From an uncultured Lentisphaerota bacterium (GTDB lineage Bacteria > Verrucomicrobiota > Lentisphaeria > Oligosphaerales > CAITYL01): a stretch of 56,724 nt of DNA. Under the pieces are notes generated by a model, which saw only the letters and a program-made list of their open reading frames with translations, was not told where the DNA came from and ran no database searches. Shown in pieces: positions 43,026 to 51,910 of the stretch. Position numbers and translations under genes: made by a program. The stretch covers positions 1-56,724 of the forward strand of contig CAITYL010000146.1 in NCBI GenBank assembly GCA_903896595.1, read 5' to 3'. Numbering within the stretch: the stretch's first letter is position 1; each line of letters opens with the position of its first letter.

Positions 43026-43232
43026 ATGAAAATACAGGGGTCAATTTCACATGATCGGCGGGAGGAGACGCCAGAGGCCAAGGCGCGCTGGTTCCGCTCT
43101 CTTTCCTTGGCTGACCGGATGGAGATGCTGTGTTCCTTGACTGATCTGGCACTCACGGTGAATCCCGCTTTGCTGGAGCGAAAACATGCTCAACCGGTTG
43201 CAGGACGTATTCAGGTCATTTCAGCGCCATGA
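43026..43232 (+). CDS. Small protein paired with nucleotidyltransferase
   Basis: 68 aa. REETPEAKARWFRSLSLADRMEMLCSLTDLALTVNPALLERKHAQP is close to a small protein I recognise upstream of MNT/AbiEii-type nucleotidyltransferases, so the two may form a toxin-antitoxin-like pair. Its 3' end overlaps the nucleotidyltransferase gene by 47 bp, strengthening that link. The start is uncertain because the ribosome site is poor (GGG directly before the ATG). Confidence 0.5.
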   Translation: MKIQGSISHDRREETPEAKARWFRSLSLADRMEMLCSLTDLALTVNPALLERKHAQPVAGRIQVISAP

Positions 43233-43644
43233 CGTGAGATACGTGGTGATTGGCGGCATCGCCTCGATCCTTCACGGGGTGCCGCGCGCCACGTTCGATC
43301 TTGACGTCCTAATCGAAGCCACGCCGGAGAACACGCAACGTCTGCTTGAGGCGTTATTGAGCGCCGGTCTTGGCACGGCATCACTGACTACTGCCGGTGA
43401 TGTGCTGGCCAACGAGATCACGGTCTTTCGCGACCGCGTGCGAGTGGATGTGCAGACGTCCACTCCTGGCATCAAATTCGCGGATGCCTGGCGGCACCGT
43501 AAGACGGTGACTTACCAAGGGCAGCAGTTTTTCATCCTGTCCAAGCAGGATTTGATCGCATCAAAACGCGCCGCAGGCAGAGTTGTGGACCTTGAAGATG
43601 TCCGTCTCTTGGAGTTGCCGCAAGACGGGGACACGGAGTCATGA
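43186..43644 (+). CDS. MNT-type nucleotidyltransferase
   Basis: 152 aa. YVVIGGIASILHGVPRATFDLDVLIEA contains the GG(I)AS helix and the DxD metal-binding motif of DNA polymerase beta-like minimal nucleotidyltransferases. Later, RVRVDVQTST adds the third acidic strand, and LSKQDLIASKRAAGRVVDLEDVRLLE is the family helix that follows. Such proteins often act as toxin-like AMP/nucleotide transferases. The stop codon overlaps the next gene's start (ATGA at 43641-43644). Confidence 0.8.
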   Translation: MLNRLQDVFRSFQRHDVRYVVIGGIASILHGVPRATFDLDVLIEATPENTQRLLEALLSAGLGTASLTTAGDVLANEITVFRDRVRVDVQTSTPGIKFADAWRHRKTVTYQGQQFFILSKQDLIASKRAAGRVVDLEDVRLLELPQDGDTES

Positions 43645-44606
43645 ATCCGTACCACCCTGCCAACACCGACTGGTTGGCGGCCTGCGATTTCGGCCTGAGC
43701 GTGCATTGGACGGCACAAAGTGCCCCGCGCACTGGCCGGAAGCTCGCCTTCCAAGACGCGGTGGCGCGGTTTGACCTGGACCGGTTTCTCCACGCCGTGG
43801 ACGCCAGCGGCGCCCGGTATGTCATCTTTACCCTCACCCATGCCCTGCAGATGCTGCCGTGCCCGCATCCGGTGGTGGACGCCATCCTGCCAGGGCGCAC
43901 GGCGGAGCGAGACCTGCTCGGCGACCTCGCCCGGGGGCTCGCCGCCGCCGGCAGACCGCTCATCGTCTATTACAACCATTCCTGCAACAGCGCCGAGGAC
44001 CTGGCTTGGGAACAGGCGGTCGGGTACCATGCCCCTACGAAAGACCGTTTTGCCGACCAGCTCACTCAGGTGGTGGCCTGGTTGGGGGAACACTATGGCC
44101 AGCTGATCCGGGGCTGGTGGTTCGACAGTTCCTACTCACTGGATCCGCGCGGCCCGCACAACAGCGTCACCACCAAGTTAAACGGCTTTCAATTTCCCTG
44201 GGAACGGTTGACGGTGGCCGCCAAAGCCGGCTTTCCCGAACGCCTGGTCACCTACAACGCGGGGATCGGTGAACAGTTCCTTTACACCCAACACCAGGAT
44301 TATTGGGCCGGGGAAATGGTGAACCTGGAAACCCCGCCGACCAGTCGCTATCTGGCCAACGGGCTGCAGTGGCATGGCTGGACCTGCCTGGACGATCAGC
44401 GCTGGGTTTATGCCGACAACCAAACCGTCCCCCACCCGCCACTCTACAGCGACCAACACGTGGTGGATTTTATCGGCAAGTGCCGGCGCCACCAAGGACC
44501 GGTCTGCTTCAATGTGGTCGCGTTCCAGAATGGTTCGCTGCTGGAGGAATCGGTTGAATTATTGGGCCGCGTCCGGCAACAACTAGCCGGGCAGACTAGC
44601 GGCTAA
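43641..44606 (+). CDS. Fucosidase-like (GH29-type) protein, single domain
   Basis: 321 aa, no signal peptide. FGLSVHWTAQSAPRTG, ARYVIFTLTHALQMLPCPHP, PLIVYYNHSCN and IRGWWFDSSYSLDP follow the GH29 barrel order, with the Asp of WWFDSSY in the nucleophile position. It lacks the additional domains of the 888/901-aa proteins. Its ATG lies in the ATGA overlap with the nucleotidyltransferase, so it is translated in coupling with a toxin-antitoxin-like gene, an odd partnership. Specificity unknown. Confidence 0.7.
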   Translation: MNPYHPANTDWLAACDFGLSVHWTAQSAPRTGRKLAFQDAVARFDLDRFLHAVDASGARYVIFTLTHALQMLPCPHPVVDAILPGRTAERDLLGDLARGLAAAGRPLIVYYNHSCNSAEDLAWEQAVGYHAPTKDRFADQLTQVVAWLGEHYGQLIRGWWFDSSYSLDPRGPHNSVTTKLNGFQFPWERLTVAAKAGFPERLVTYNAGIGEQFLYTQHQDYWAGEMVNLETPPTSRYLANGLQWHGWTCLDDQRWVYADNQTVPHPPLYSDQHVVDFIGKCRRHQGPVCFNVVAFQNGSLLEESVELLGRVRQQLAGQTSG

Positions 44607-44905
44607 CCGTGAGTTGTGATGAAATTCGGGGGAAGGGCCGCCGTGGAAGAGTGGGTCCGATGGCGTCTCGGCTGCCCGTAACGTCCGGACAGGCATGATT
44701 GCCTGTCTCACGTTCTGAAGGCGAAAAAGCCCGCGCCAATCGGGAGATTGGCGTTCCCAGTTGCGGATTCCGCGGGCCGCTCCCGTGCGACAGACCACGA
44801 TTGGGACGACACGGGCGGCCTGCGAAATCCGCAAAAAGGCACAAACAGGTTTGACGGAGGGTTTGGGAACCGCCTTTCCTCAAAAGGGGGTTCCCAACAT
44901 GGTCC
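44607..44905. other. Convergent gap with repeats
   Basis: Holds the half copy of the 73-bp repeat hairpin (44691-44716), a short GGGAGATTGGCGTTCCC hairpin region, and the inverted MITE-like copy (44761-44898). No gene. Confidence 0.6.
44761..44898 (-). repeat. MITE-like repeat family A, copy 3 (inverted)
   Basis: In reverse complement it starts GTTGGGAACCCCCTTTTGAG and continues GAAAGGCGGTTCCCAAACCC and TCCGTCAAACCTGTTTGTGC, then GCGGATTTCGCAGGCCGCCC. It lacks the right terminal repeat and ends 7 bp before the stop codon of the phosphoesterase gene. Confidence 0.85.
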
Positions 44906-47536
44906 TCAGTCGGCGTCCGTTTCGTCGTCGTCCGGGTCCAGCTTCGCGGCGTAGTGGGCGGGATAGGGGGCGCGATCGCCTTTCATACTATGCCAGAGAA
45001 TCCGATTAAAGGTGTCTTCATCGGCCCGGTCCTCGCGGGAAAAATCAAGTTTTAGCGACGCTTCCGCAAAATGGCGCGCCATGCCGGTGAGTTGGCTCAA
45101 GGACGGATTCAACTGCTCCAGCGGAACGCGGTTCGGGAGCGCGGCGTATGGCGTGAAATCCGGGGTGTCCTGAAAACAGGCCCGCATGGCCGTGGCGGAA
45201 AGATCGAGCTGGTTCATGGGGGGAAGCCCGAGGATCAGTTCGATCGTCTTGACCATTCCCGTCTGGTTGTAGTTCGTGTGGTCGACCGCGCGCCGCCGGT
45301 TGTAGGGGCTGATGACCAGCGCCACCGTCCGGTGCCCGTCGACATGGTCGAAGCCGGCTTGCGGGTCGTCCTCGACGACCATGATGCAGGTCTCCTTCCA
45401 GAAGCGGCTGTTGCTGACCGCCTCCACCACCTGCCCCAGGGCCAGATCGTTGTCGGCCACCATCGCCGCAGGAGTGGGAAAGTCGGGCGTGGTTCCGCAC
45501 GTGTGGTCGCACGGCAGGAACAGGTAAATGAGGTTGGGCAAGGTTCCCTGTTCCTCATACTTTTTCAGTTCGGCGATAAACAACCTGGCCCGGTAAACAT
45601 CGGGGACATTCATGACAAACCCCGGATAGTTCGGGTGGGTGAACGGCTTCAGGGTGGCCACATTCGGCGTCACCTGCACCCCGATTTTCGTCGTCCCATT
45701 TTTCGCATCAGCCAACAGATCCATCCAGGTCGCCGTGGCGGGGGTCAGGATCGTGTTGGTAAATTCGCCGTAATTGCGGACGGTCCGGCGGTGGTTCAGG
45801 GCGTTGTCCCACAAAAAACCACTGGACGCGAATGCCAGAGGGTCATCGCCGGGGTATGGATAGCTGCGCGCGTAACTGCCATAGGCGCGTTCCAGATAAT
45901 CGGTCACATAGGCCTCATTCACCCATTGATGCCCATCCGCGCTGCAGATGCCGCTGCAGTAGAAATTATCGAAGAGCGTGAACTGGCGGGCCAGGGCGTG
46001 ATGGTTGGGGGTGACCTCCTCGCCGAACAGCACCAGCTCCGGATCGCCGTTCCCCTCCTTCATGTCGCCGAACACCTGGTCGTAGGTGCGGTTTTCCTTG
46101 ATCACATAGATCACGTGTTTGAACACCGACGGCTCACCGTGGCGCGCGGGCACGGGCCGCGGCGGCACATTGGCACGGGCCGGTTCCAGCCCGCTGAGAC
46201 TGAACGCCAGGCGGTTGTTGGCATTCACCTGGGCCGTGTAACGGGCCAGCTGCGCGGCATCGGGAACCGGCACCAGGGACAGGGAACCGAGCAGGTCATG
46301 GCTATTTTTGCCCGCCTTGACGGGACGCGGCTGGCTGAGGGAGCCCTGCCCCTTGATGTTCGCCACCACGAGCTGCTGCTGATCAGGCGTGATCCGGACC
46401 GCGCCCGGGAACCAGCCGACCGGAATCAGGCCGGCCACCGCGCTGGCGGAACGGGGCGTTGGCAACCGCGCTTCCGTGGAGCGCGAGGCCAGGGCAATCA
46501 CGGCCAGGCAATTATTGGTGCCGTTGGCGACATAAAGCGTCGCGCCGTCCGCGCTCAGCGCCAGGGCATTGCTGCCGCTGCCAAAGGGCAGACGGTGTTC
46601 GGGCCGGCAGGAAATGACCTCCACCACCTCATCCTGGCGCGTGTCGATCACGGACACGGTGTCGCTGTTGGCATTGGCCACATAGAGAAACCGCGCGCCG
46701 GGACTCAGCGCCATGCCGCTGGGACTCAACCCCACCTCAATGGTCCGGGTCTGCTTCCACACGCCCGCAAGGCATTCGACCACGGACACGCTGCCGTGGT
46801 TGGCGATCCCGGTCCGCGGATCCACCCGGACCGCCGTTCCCGACGACGGCACGGTTGCCGCGCCCGCCGCCGGCAAATCCCCGCCCCAGTTGCTGACATA
46901 ACAGCGCGTGGGACCGGCCGCGCAAACCGTGAACGGCGCCACTCCCACCGGGACGGTGGCCAGCACGTTCCCGGTGGCGACGTCCATCAGATGCAGGCAG
47001 TTGCCGCGATTGGAGACGACCCAAAGCTGGTTCCCACCCTGCCAGGCCAATCCGGTGAGGTTCGCCTTTCCCACCACCACCGGCGCGGGCAGTTGCCACG
47101 ACTTCGCCCATTCCCAAGAACCGTTCGCCCCAAGTTCCGCGATCCGCACCTGGTTTTCGGCGCCGCTCGCATAAACGCGGCCGTCCCGGACCAGCAGCCC
47201 CGTGACGCCCAACGCCTGGGGCGACTCCAGGGTCTGCCGGAGGCGCCCCGTCGCCAGCTCCACAAACAACAGGTTCCGCGTATTTTTCACCACCAGGGTT
47301 TTGCCATCCCCGGTGACCGCCAGGTCCACCGGGTGTCCAGGAAACGTGAGTTGCCGGCCGGCGGGTTGCAGGATCTGGTTGGTCGGCACCACCACCCGGC
47401 CGTCAGCCTGAAGCCCGACGGTGAGCGACTCCTGCTCTTCCGCCCCTGACGCCGCCTCCCAGCCGACCACCGCCAAGACGAGGGAAAGCACGACGCGGCC
47501 CCCCCATCGATATCTAACCGCGTTGTACATGAGCAT
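44906..47536 (-). CDS. YncE-type beta-propeller / phosphoesterase fusion, exported
   Basis: 876 aa from ATG 47536 (ACAGG 4 bases upstream; an ATG at 47548 is also possible). Signal peptide: GRVVLSLVLAVVGWEAASGA. Residues about 30-430 are seven-bladed YncE-like propeller repeats (SPGARFLYVANANSDTVSVIDTRQ; SADGATLYVANGTNNCLAVI). Residues about 480-830 are the alkaline-phosphatase-like phosphoesterase domain (FKHVIYVIKENRTYDQVFGDMK, CSADGHQWVNEAYVTDYLE, VVEDDPQAGFDHVDGHR). This fused type is widespread; its substrate is unknown. Confidence 0.88.
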   Translation of the reverse strand: MLMYNAVRYRWGGRVVLSLVLAVVGWEAASGAEEQESLTVGLQADGRVVVPTNQILQPAGRQLTFPGHPVDLAVTGDGKTLVVKNTRNLLFVELATGRLRQTLESPQALGVTGLLVRDGRVYASGAENQVRIAELGANGSWEWAKSWQLPAPVVVGKANLTGLAWQGGNQLWVVSNRGNCLHLMDVATGNVLATVPVGVAPFTVCAAGPTRCYVSNWGGDLPAAGAATVPSSGTAVRVDPRTGIANHGSVSVVECLAGVWKQTRTIEVGLSPSGMALSPGARFLYVANANSDTVSVIDTRQDEVVEVISCRPEHRLPFGSGSNALALSADGATLYVANGTNNCLAVIALASRSTEARLPTPRSASAVAGLIPVGWFPGAVRITPDQQQLVVANIKGQGSLSQPRPVKAGKNSHDLLGSLSLVPVPDAAQLARYTAQVNANNRLAFSLSGLEPARANVPPRPVPARHGEPSVFKHVIYVIKENRTYDQVFGDMKEGNGDPELVLFGEEVTPNHHALARQFTLFDNFYCSGICSADGHQWVNEAYVTDYLERAYGSYARSYPYPGDDPLAFASSGFLWDNALNHRRTVRNYGEFTNTILTPATATWMDLLADAKNGTTKIGVQVTPNVATLKPFTHPNYPGFVMNVPDVYRARLFIAELKKYEEQGTLPNLIYLFLPCDHTCGTTPDFPTPAAMVADNDLALGQVVEAVSNSRFWKETCIMVVEDDPQAGFDHVDGHRTVALVISPYNRRRAVDHTNYNQTGMVKTIELILGLPPMNQLDLSATAMRACFQDTPDFTPYAALPNRVPLEQLNPSLSQLTGMARHFAEASLKLDFSREDRADEDTFNRILWHSMKGDRAPYPAHYAAKLDPDDDETDAD

Positions 47537-47564
47537 GTTACCTGTCATCTTGATTTCAAATGCA

Positions 47565-47671
47565 TTTTTTCTCGCCAAGCACGCCAAGATCGCAAAGAAA
47601 ATCGCGACGGTGTGGTAGTTAAATCTAAAATTTTGAATTTCTTGGCGCTCGTTGCGTCTTTGCGAGAGAAA
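47565..47671. repeat. Inverted repeat family C, copy 2
   Basis: TTTTCTCGCCAAGCACGCCA plus AGATCGCAAAGAAAAT pairs with GAATTTCTTGGCGCTCGTTG plus CGTCTTTGCGAGAGAAA. It is the reverse complement of the 11546-11652 copy. It lies in the 5' region of the phosphoesterase gene. Confidence 0.85.
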
Positions 47672-47706
47672 CCGTGATACCATGATTGGGACTGTTGAAG
47701 ACGGCC

Positions 47707-48753
47707 CTACAATGTACCATGCGGGTTTGCCGGCGATGGCGTGATCGCCTCACCCGCCTCACCGGAAGCATCCGCACTCGCGGTCTCCGCCAGGGCGCGC
47801 CAGACCGGCGTATCAGGCTTGGCGAATGGCTGAACATGCGTGCCCGCCGGCGATAAGAAACGCAACGGCAGTCCTGAGTCCGGCGCGAATTCCAGCACGG
47901 TGTGATCCCAGTTCTTGGCCTGGAACAACGCGGTCCACGGGAAACGACGCACCGGCGCATCCGCCGGCGCCGCCGCCCACTCCCGGCCAAAGCGGTGAAT
48001 TTCCGTGATCTCGGGACTGAGCCAGGCAAACAGCCGTGACGCCGGCTGGACGCCGGCCGGCGGATGCACGGCAAAGCGCCGCCATTCCGGCCGCTCAAAG
48101 AACGGCGTGCCGACCACCAGCTGGCAGCCCCGGGAATGGGCGGCCACCAGACATGGCCGGTCCGCCGGCCAGCCGGGCGCCCGGCGGCGCTCCTCCAGAT
48201 AGCGGTCCAGGCTGGCGCTGACAGCGGCATTGCTCCGCCAGTCGAACCAGCCGAGCCCGCCCCGCGGATGCACCACGACGCGCAGCCGGTACAGACGCGC
48301 CACCCGCGCCGCCGCCGTGTCAGCCGCCGGTGACACCGCGTCTTGGCGAAACAGGGCCGGCTCGGCCAGCGCCGGCGATTCGGAGCCGTACCCGCCCACC
48401 AGCACCAGCACGCCCAGGGGCGCATCGGACGGCCCGGCAAACTCGCGCACCACCGCGCCGTCCAGGGCGGTCCAGCCGTTTTCCGGCAGGTGCGATCCGA
48501 ACACCAGCAGTGGCACTTCCACCGCCGCCAGCCCCCCCCCAAGCACACACAGCAACAACCGCTTGCGGAGTCCGCAACGGGGACACATTCCCTGCTGACG
48601 CCGGACGACCGCCGCCAGTGACACAACCAGCGTCCCCACGCCGGCCAGCAACAACGCCAGTCCCAGCCAGCCAAGAGGACTGTGACAGAGCTCGCTCCAC
48701 CCCAGCAACAACCCCGGAACCTGCCCCACAATCCAGACTAGGTCTTGATACAT
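47707..48753 (-). CDS. Membrane protein with CxxC motif and hydrolase-like domain, unknown function
   Basis: 348 aa from ATG 48753 (an upstream ATG at 48786 adds 11 residues; ribosome sites are weak for both). Three hydrophobic segments at residues about 5-30, 33-55 and 65-90 (LGWLGLALLLAGVGTLVVSLAA; LLLCVLGGGLAAVEVPLLVFG) flank MCPRCGLRKR, a possible metal knuckle. The C-terminal part has LVAAHSRGCQLVVG, with an HSRG turn reminiscent of alpha/beta hydrolases, but no complete triad is evident. Function not recognised. Confidence 0.6.
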   Translation of the reverse strand: MYQDLVWIVGQVPGLLLGWSELCHSPLGWLGLALLLAGVGTLVVSLAAVVRRQQGMCPRCGLRKRLLLCVLGGGLAAVEVPLLVFGSHLPENGWTALDGAVVREFAGPSDAPLGVLVLVGGYGSESPALAEPALFRQDAVSPAADTAAARVARLYRLRVVVHPRGGLGWFDWRSNAAVSASLDRYLEERRRAPGWPADRPCLVAAHSRGCQLVVGTPFFERPEWRRFAVHPPAGVQPASRLFAWLSPEITEIHRFGREWAAAPADAPVRRFPWTALFQAKNWDHTVLEFAPDSGLPLRFLSPAGTHVQPFAKPDTPVWRALAETASADASGEAGEAITPSPANPHGTL

Positions 48754-48864
48754 TTCAGAATAGCCCAGGCGCGTGAAAAAACGCATTCATCCGGCGTGGG
48801 TGATCTTGTCCCACCCTCGCCACTCACGTCCGGGGCTCGGTCAACGCCCAGAGCGGCACGGGCG

Positions 48865-49137
48865 TCAGCGCGGAAAGTCGTAGCGCGCCTGGAGCAGTTC
48901 GACCAGGCGGGCGGCCATCGCTTCCGCATCGGCCCCGTCCACCCGAATTTCCACCGTTTGGCCGCAGGTCAGCCCCAAGCTGATCAAGCCCAAGATATTC
49001 TTGGGATCCACCGGCTCCCCTCCCGGGCACGCCACCGCAATGGTCCCTGGATACTCACGCAGTTCCCGGGCGATCAGGGCCGCCGGGCGAACATGGATGC
49101 CGAATGCATTGTGGATTGTGGCCGATACGGTCACCAT
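48865..49137 (-). CDS. ptsH: HPr-family phosphocarrier protein
   Basis: 90 aa from ATG 49137. GIHVRPAALIAREL carries His15, the site phosphorylated by Enzyme I. The segment aligned with the Ser46 region of Bacillus HPr (LKSIMGVMSLGI) reads PKNILGLISLGL, with Asn at the Ser position, so HPr-kinase control is unlikely. GADAEAMAARLVELL is the C-terminal helix. No PTS enzyme is adjacent. It lies downstream of the peptide-binding lipoprotein gene with an 82-bp gap. Confidence 0.88.
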   Translation of the reverse strand: MVTVSATIHNAFGIHVRPAALIARELREYPGTIAVACPGGEPVDPKNILGLISLGLTCGQTVEIRVDGADAEAMAARLVELLQARYDFPR

Positions 49138-49219
49138 AGCATCACCTGAAAATGCGGAGGCCAACGACGAAACGCGGTGGCTCAACCTCGAACCAGAGTC
49201 CGTACTGAAGAATAATCCA

Positions 49220-51043
49220 TCATGGGCCGGTCTGCAAATGGATCGCCAACGGTTTCACACGGCGTTTTGCCAAACGGCGCGCGGCATCATCAACAGCGAT
49301 GTATTTCCAAGCATCCCAAGCAAATGCATTGGCACGGGCACCAGCGACCCAGGGCTGGATCAGGCGGTAGCCGACAGGAAAGCTCTCAAAAATGCACGGC
49401 GCATCGGCTGCCACCACGGCCTGCATCCGGACGTACAGGGCGGTGCGCTCCGGACCATCTGGAAGACGGGACGCCGCCTCATACAAACGGTCAAAGGCGG
49501 GGTTGTGATACGCCGTGCGGTTGGCGGCGCCGGCATTGGGCCCGTAGAACATCTGCAGAAAGTTCTGGGCGTCCGGATAATCGCCAACCCAGGCCATGCG
49601 GAACAACTGGACGTCGCCCTGGCGCAGCTTGGTCAGAAAGCGCGGCCAGTTGTTGAGGGCCGGCTCGAGCTCGATGCCGAGGCGGCGATAATCCTGGGCC
49701 ATCAATTCGGCCTGGCGCCGGCGAACCAGATCGGTGCCGCCCAAATCGAAGCGGAGGCGGAGCGGCGCGCCGGTGGCGGGGTCGCGGCCGCCTGGATAGC
49801 CGGCCTCGGCGAGCAGGCGCCGGGCGCGCGTCAGATCGGGTTCACCGAACGGCCCGCGGAAAGCAGGATCATAACCGGCCACGCCCGGAGGGATGGGGCC
49901 GTAGGCGGGCAGCAACTGACGACGGGCCAGACGCAGGCGGAGACCGCGATCAAAAGCCAGGGTCAACGCCTGACGCAACTTCGGATTGCCGCCGAGCACG
50001 GGGTCGCGCAAGTTCAGACCCACATAATTGATTTGGAATTCGGGGGCCGCTTCCAATTGGATGCCGCGCCCGGCCAGTTCGGGCACCAGCCGCCCCTGTT
50101 CGGTCACCACCGCCTCCAAGGTTTCCTCGCCCAGAGGCACCAGATCCAGATTGCCCTGCAGGAACAACAGCCAGGCGGTCTGCGGTTCCTGGATCACCAG
50201 GCCGACCACCCGGTCCAGACGCGGCAGCGACGAACCGCCCGGCCTGGCCGACCGGCCCCAATACTCGGAATTGCGCCGCAGTTCGAACCGGTAATTGCGC
50301 CGCCAGTCCGCCAACAGGAAGGGGCCGGTCATGGCGGCCGGATGTTCGGCCAGCGCCGCCTGGCCATACTGGCGGACGGCGCGTTCGGAGACCACGCTCG
50401 CATAGGGCATGGCCAGCACGTTGAGAAGTTGCGGGTATGGCGCGGTCAGCCGGATCTCCACCGTGCGCGCATCCACCGCGACCAACCCCGGAACACCGGC
50501 GTCGTAGGCCGACCAATCGCCGGCCGTCTGCGCTTCCGTGCGGGCACGGAACTCCGCCAACCCCACCACCCGGTCACGCACCGTCCAGTACCCGGGCGAA
50601 TGCAGCCGGGCATCGGCCAGGCGCAGCAGGGAGAAAATCACATCGCGACTGGTGACTCGGCGCACGGCACGGGAAGCCGCAACGCCAAAACAGGGATCGG
50701 CGGCGAAAACCAGGTCATCCCGCAGACGAAACCGCCAGACGCGCCCCTCGGCACGCATTTCCGGCATGGTTTCAGCCATGGCGGGCACGAGTCGGTACGG
50801 CCGCGCCGCGTCGTCATATTGCAACAGGCGGTCGTAAAGATGTCCGACGGCCTGACCGCTGATCACATCCTCCGCCAAAACCGGATCCAGCGTCTTGACG
50901 CGGCCAAAGGGCAGGAATAGCGTCTCCGGCGCCGGCGGCCCGCCGCCCCCCTCCCCGCCACAGCCGCCCCCGGCCATGAGGGCGGCCAGCATCACGCACC
51001 ACGCAGCACCCCCGCCCCAAGACCATGTTAGACCCCTCGTCAT
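49220..51043 (-). CDS. ABC transporter substrate-binding lipoprotein (family 5 peptide-binding)
   Basis: 607 aa from ATG 51043. The N-terminus is a lipoprotein-type signal (AAWCVMLAALMAGGG then Cys28). LFLPFGRVKTLDPVLAEDVISGQAVGHLYDRLLQYD is the classic start of peptide/nickel-binding SBP_bac_5 proteins. LRDDLVFAADP, MTGPFLLADWRRNYRFELRRNSEYWG and YVGLNLRDPVLGGNPKLRQALTLAFDR are family landmarks. It captures oligopeptides or similar for an ABC importer. No permease or ATPase gene is in the window. Confidence 0.9.
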   Translation of the reverse strand: MTRGLTWSWGGGAAWCVMLAALMAGGGCGGEGGGGPPAPETLFLPFGRVKTLDPVLAEDVISGQAVGHLYDRLLQYDDAARPYRLVPAMAETMPEMRAEGRVWRFRLRDDLVFAADPCFGVAASRAVRRVTSRDVIFSLLRLADARLHSPGYWTVRDRVVGLAEFRARTEAQTAGDWSAYDAGVPGLVAVDARTVEIRLTAPYPQLLNVLAMPYASVVSERAVRQYGQAALAEHPAAMTGPFLLADWRRNYRFELRRNSEYWGRSARPGGSSLPRLDRVVGLVIQEPQTAWLLFLQGNLDLVPLGEETLEAVVTEQGRLVPELAGRGIQLEAAPEFQINYVGLNLRDPVLGGNPKLRQALTLAFDRGLRLRLARRQLLPAYGPIPPGVAGYDPAFRGPFGEPDLTRARRLLAEAGYPGGRDPATGAPLRLRFDLGGTDLVRRRQAELMAQDYRRLGIELEPALNNWPRFLTKLRQGDVQLFRMAWVGDYPDAQNFLQMFYGPNAGAANRTAYHNPAFDRLYEAASRLPDGPERTALYVRMQAVVAADAPCIFESFPVGYRLIQPWVAGARANAFAWDAWKYIAVDDAARRLAKRRVKPLAIHLQTGP

Positions 51044-51375
51044 GGGACGTACTATAAGAGGGAACGCCACCCCGGCCATCGCCGGAACCGAATCAAAACC
51101 CAATCTCACGCGGAGGCGCGAAGTTCGCGGAGCCTTTTGCAAAACCACGATTGCATTCGACATTCAGCATTCGATATTCGACATTTTCCTTCCGAGCCCG
51201 GAACGTTAGTGACGGGTCCAAAAGGTTGCCGTCTCCTAAGAAAAGTGGATTCATTTTGACCGGTCACTTTCGCTCCCTGCGGTCGCTTCGTTCGCGGCTC
51301 GGATTGGCATGGAACCGGTAACCGGAGTTTTGCAAGAGCCTCTGTGATCATAATCCAGGTTAGATTTCTGCGGGC
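51044..51375. other. Gap upstream of the lipoprotein gene
   Basis: Includes a half copy of the AACATT-type word run (51155-51183), a TTTTGCAAAACC / GGTTTTGCAAGAGCC-like pairing around it, and ATAATCCAGGTTA at about 51350, which recurs near 11700. No gene recognised. Confidence 0.45.
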
Positions 51376-51413
51376 AAAAAAAACCGGCGCCACACCCTCA
51401 GGCGTGACGCCGG
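51376..51413 (-). terminator. Intrinsic terminator after secG
   Basis: CCGGCG(T)CAC...GTG(G)CGCCGG followed by eight T on the minus strand (A8 at 51376-51383). It lies about 30 bp after the intended secG stop codon but inside the observed read-through frame, which supports the frameshift reading. Confidence 0.85.
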
Positions 51414-51441
51414 CCGACATCTTCGAATCCCACCCGGGGAC

Positions 51442-51866
51442 TTATTTTTTGGCCGGAGCCGGCGCCGGAACGGCGGCGGGCGCTTTGGCGTTTCCGGCTT
51501 GGCCGCCGGAATCGCGGCGGCGGTGGTCTTGGCGGTGGCGGCGGCAACCGCCGGAGCGGGCGCCTTGGCGTCACCCGCCTTGGCCTCCGTCTTGACCGCC
51601 AGCGTTTCCACCACGCTCTGCCCCTGTTTGCCATGGGCCGCCATCAACACCAGCGAGAGCGTCACCACAAAGAAAACGGCGCTCAGAATCACCGTCATTT
51701 TGGTCAGAAAATTGCCAGCGCCGGCGCCGAACACCGAATCCGTGACCCCACCGCCCAAGGCGCCCAAGCCGCCCCCGGACCGGGTCTGCTGAATGAGAAT
51801 GATCCCAATCAAGAGTAAGGCCACAATCACTTCGACCGTGGTCAGGATGACCGTCAAAATGCCCAT
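51442..51866 (-). CDS. secG: Preprotein translocase subunit SecG, with probable 1-bp frameshift
   Basis: SecG is a small membrane subunit of SecYEG. MGILTVILTTVEVIVALLLIGIILIQQTRSGGGLGALGGG and MTVILSAVFFVVTLSLVLMAAHG give the expected two membrane helices and the QxxxGGGLG signature. After residue 112 the present frame runs 56 codons past a normal end, through the terminator, to 51360. In the -1 frame the sequence becomes AGNAKAPAAVPAPAPAKK then stop at 51442, echoing the upstream KAGDAKAPAPAV. A G missing near 51498 explains this. Corrected length is about 141 aa. It lies 44 bp after rpoZ. Confidence 0.85.
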
Positions 51867-51910
51867 ATTACACGAAGCTCCACAGCGTGCTGACTCATTA
51901 GACCCGCGAC

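Noticed and set aside
43051-43160. Alternative frame starting ATG ATC GGC before the nucleotidyltransferase
   Set aside because: Arg-rich with no family pattern; the 43026 frame matches a recurring small partner protein.
45071-47449. 792-residue frame opposite the phosphoesterase gene
   Set aside because: Antisense shadow with His/Arg/Gln-rich composition and no recognisable domain.
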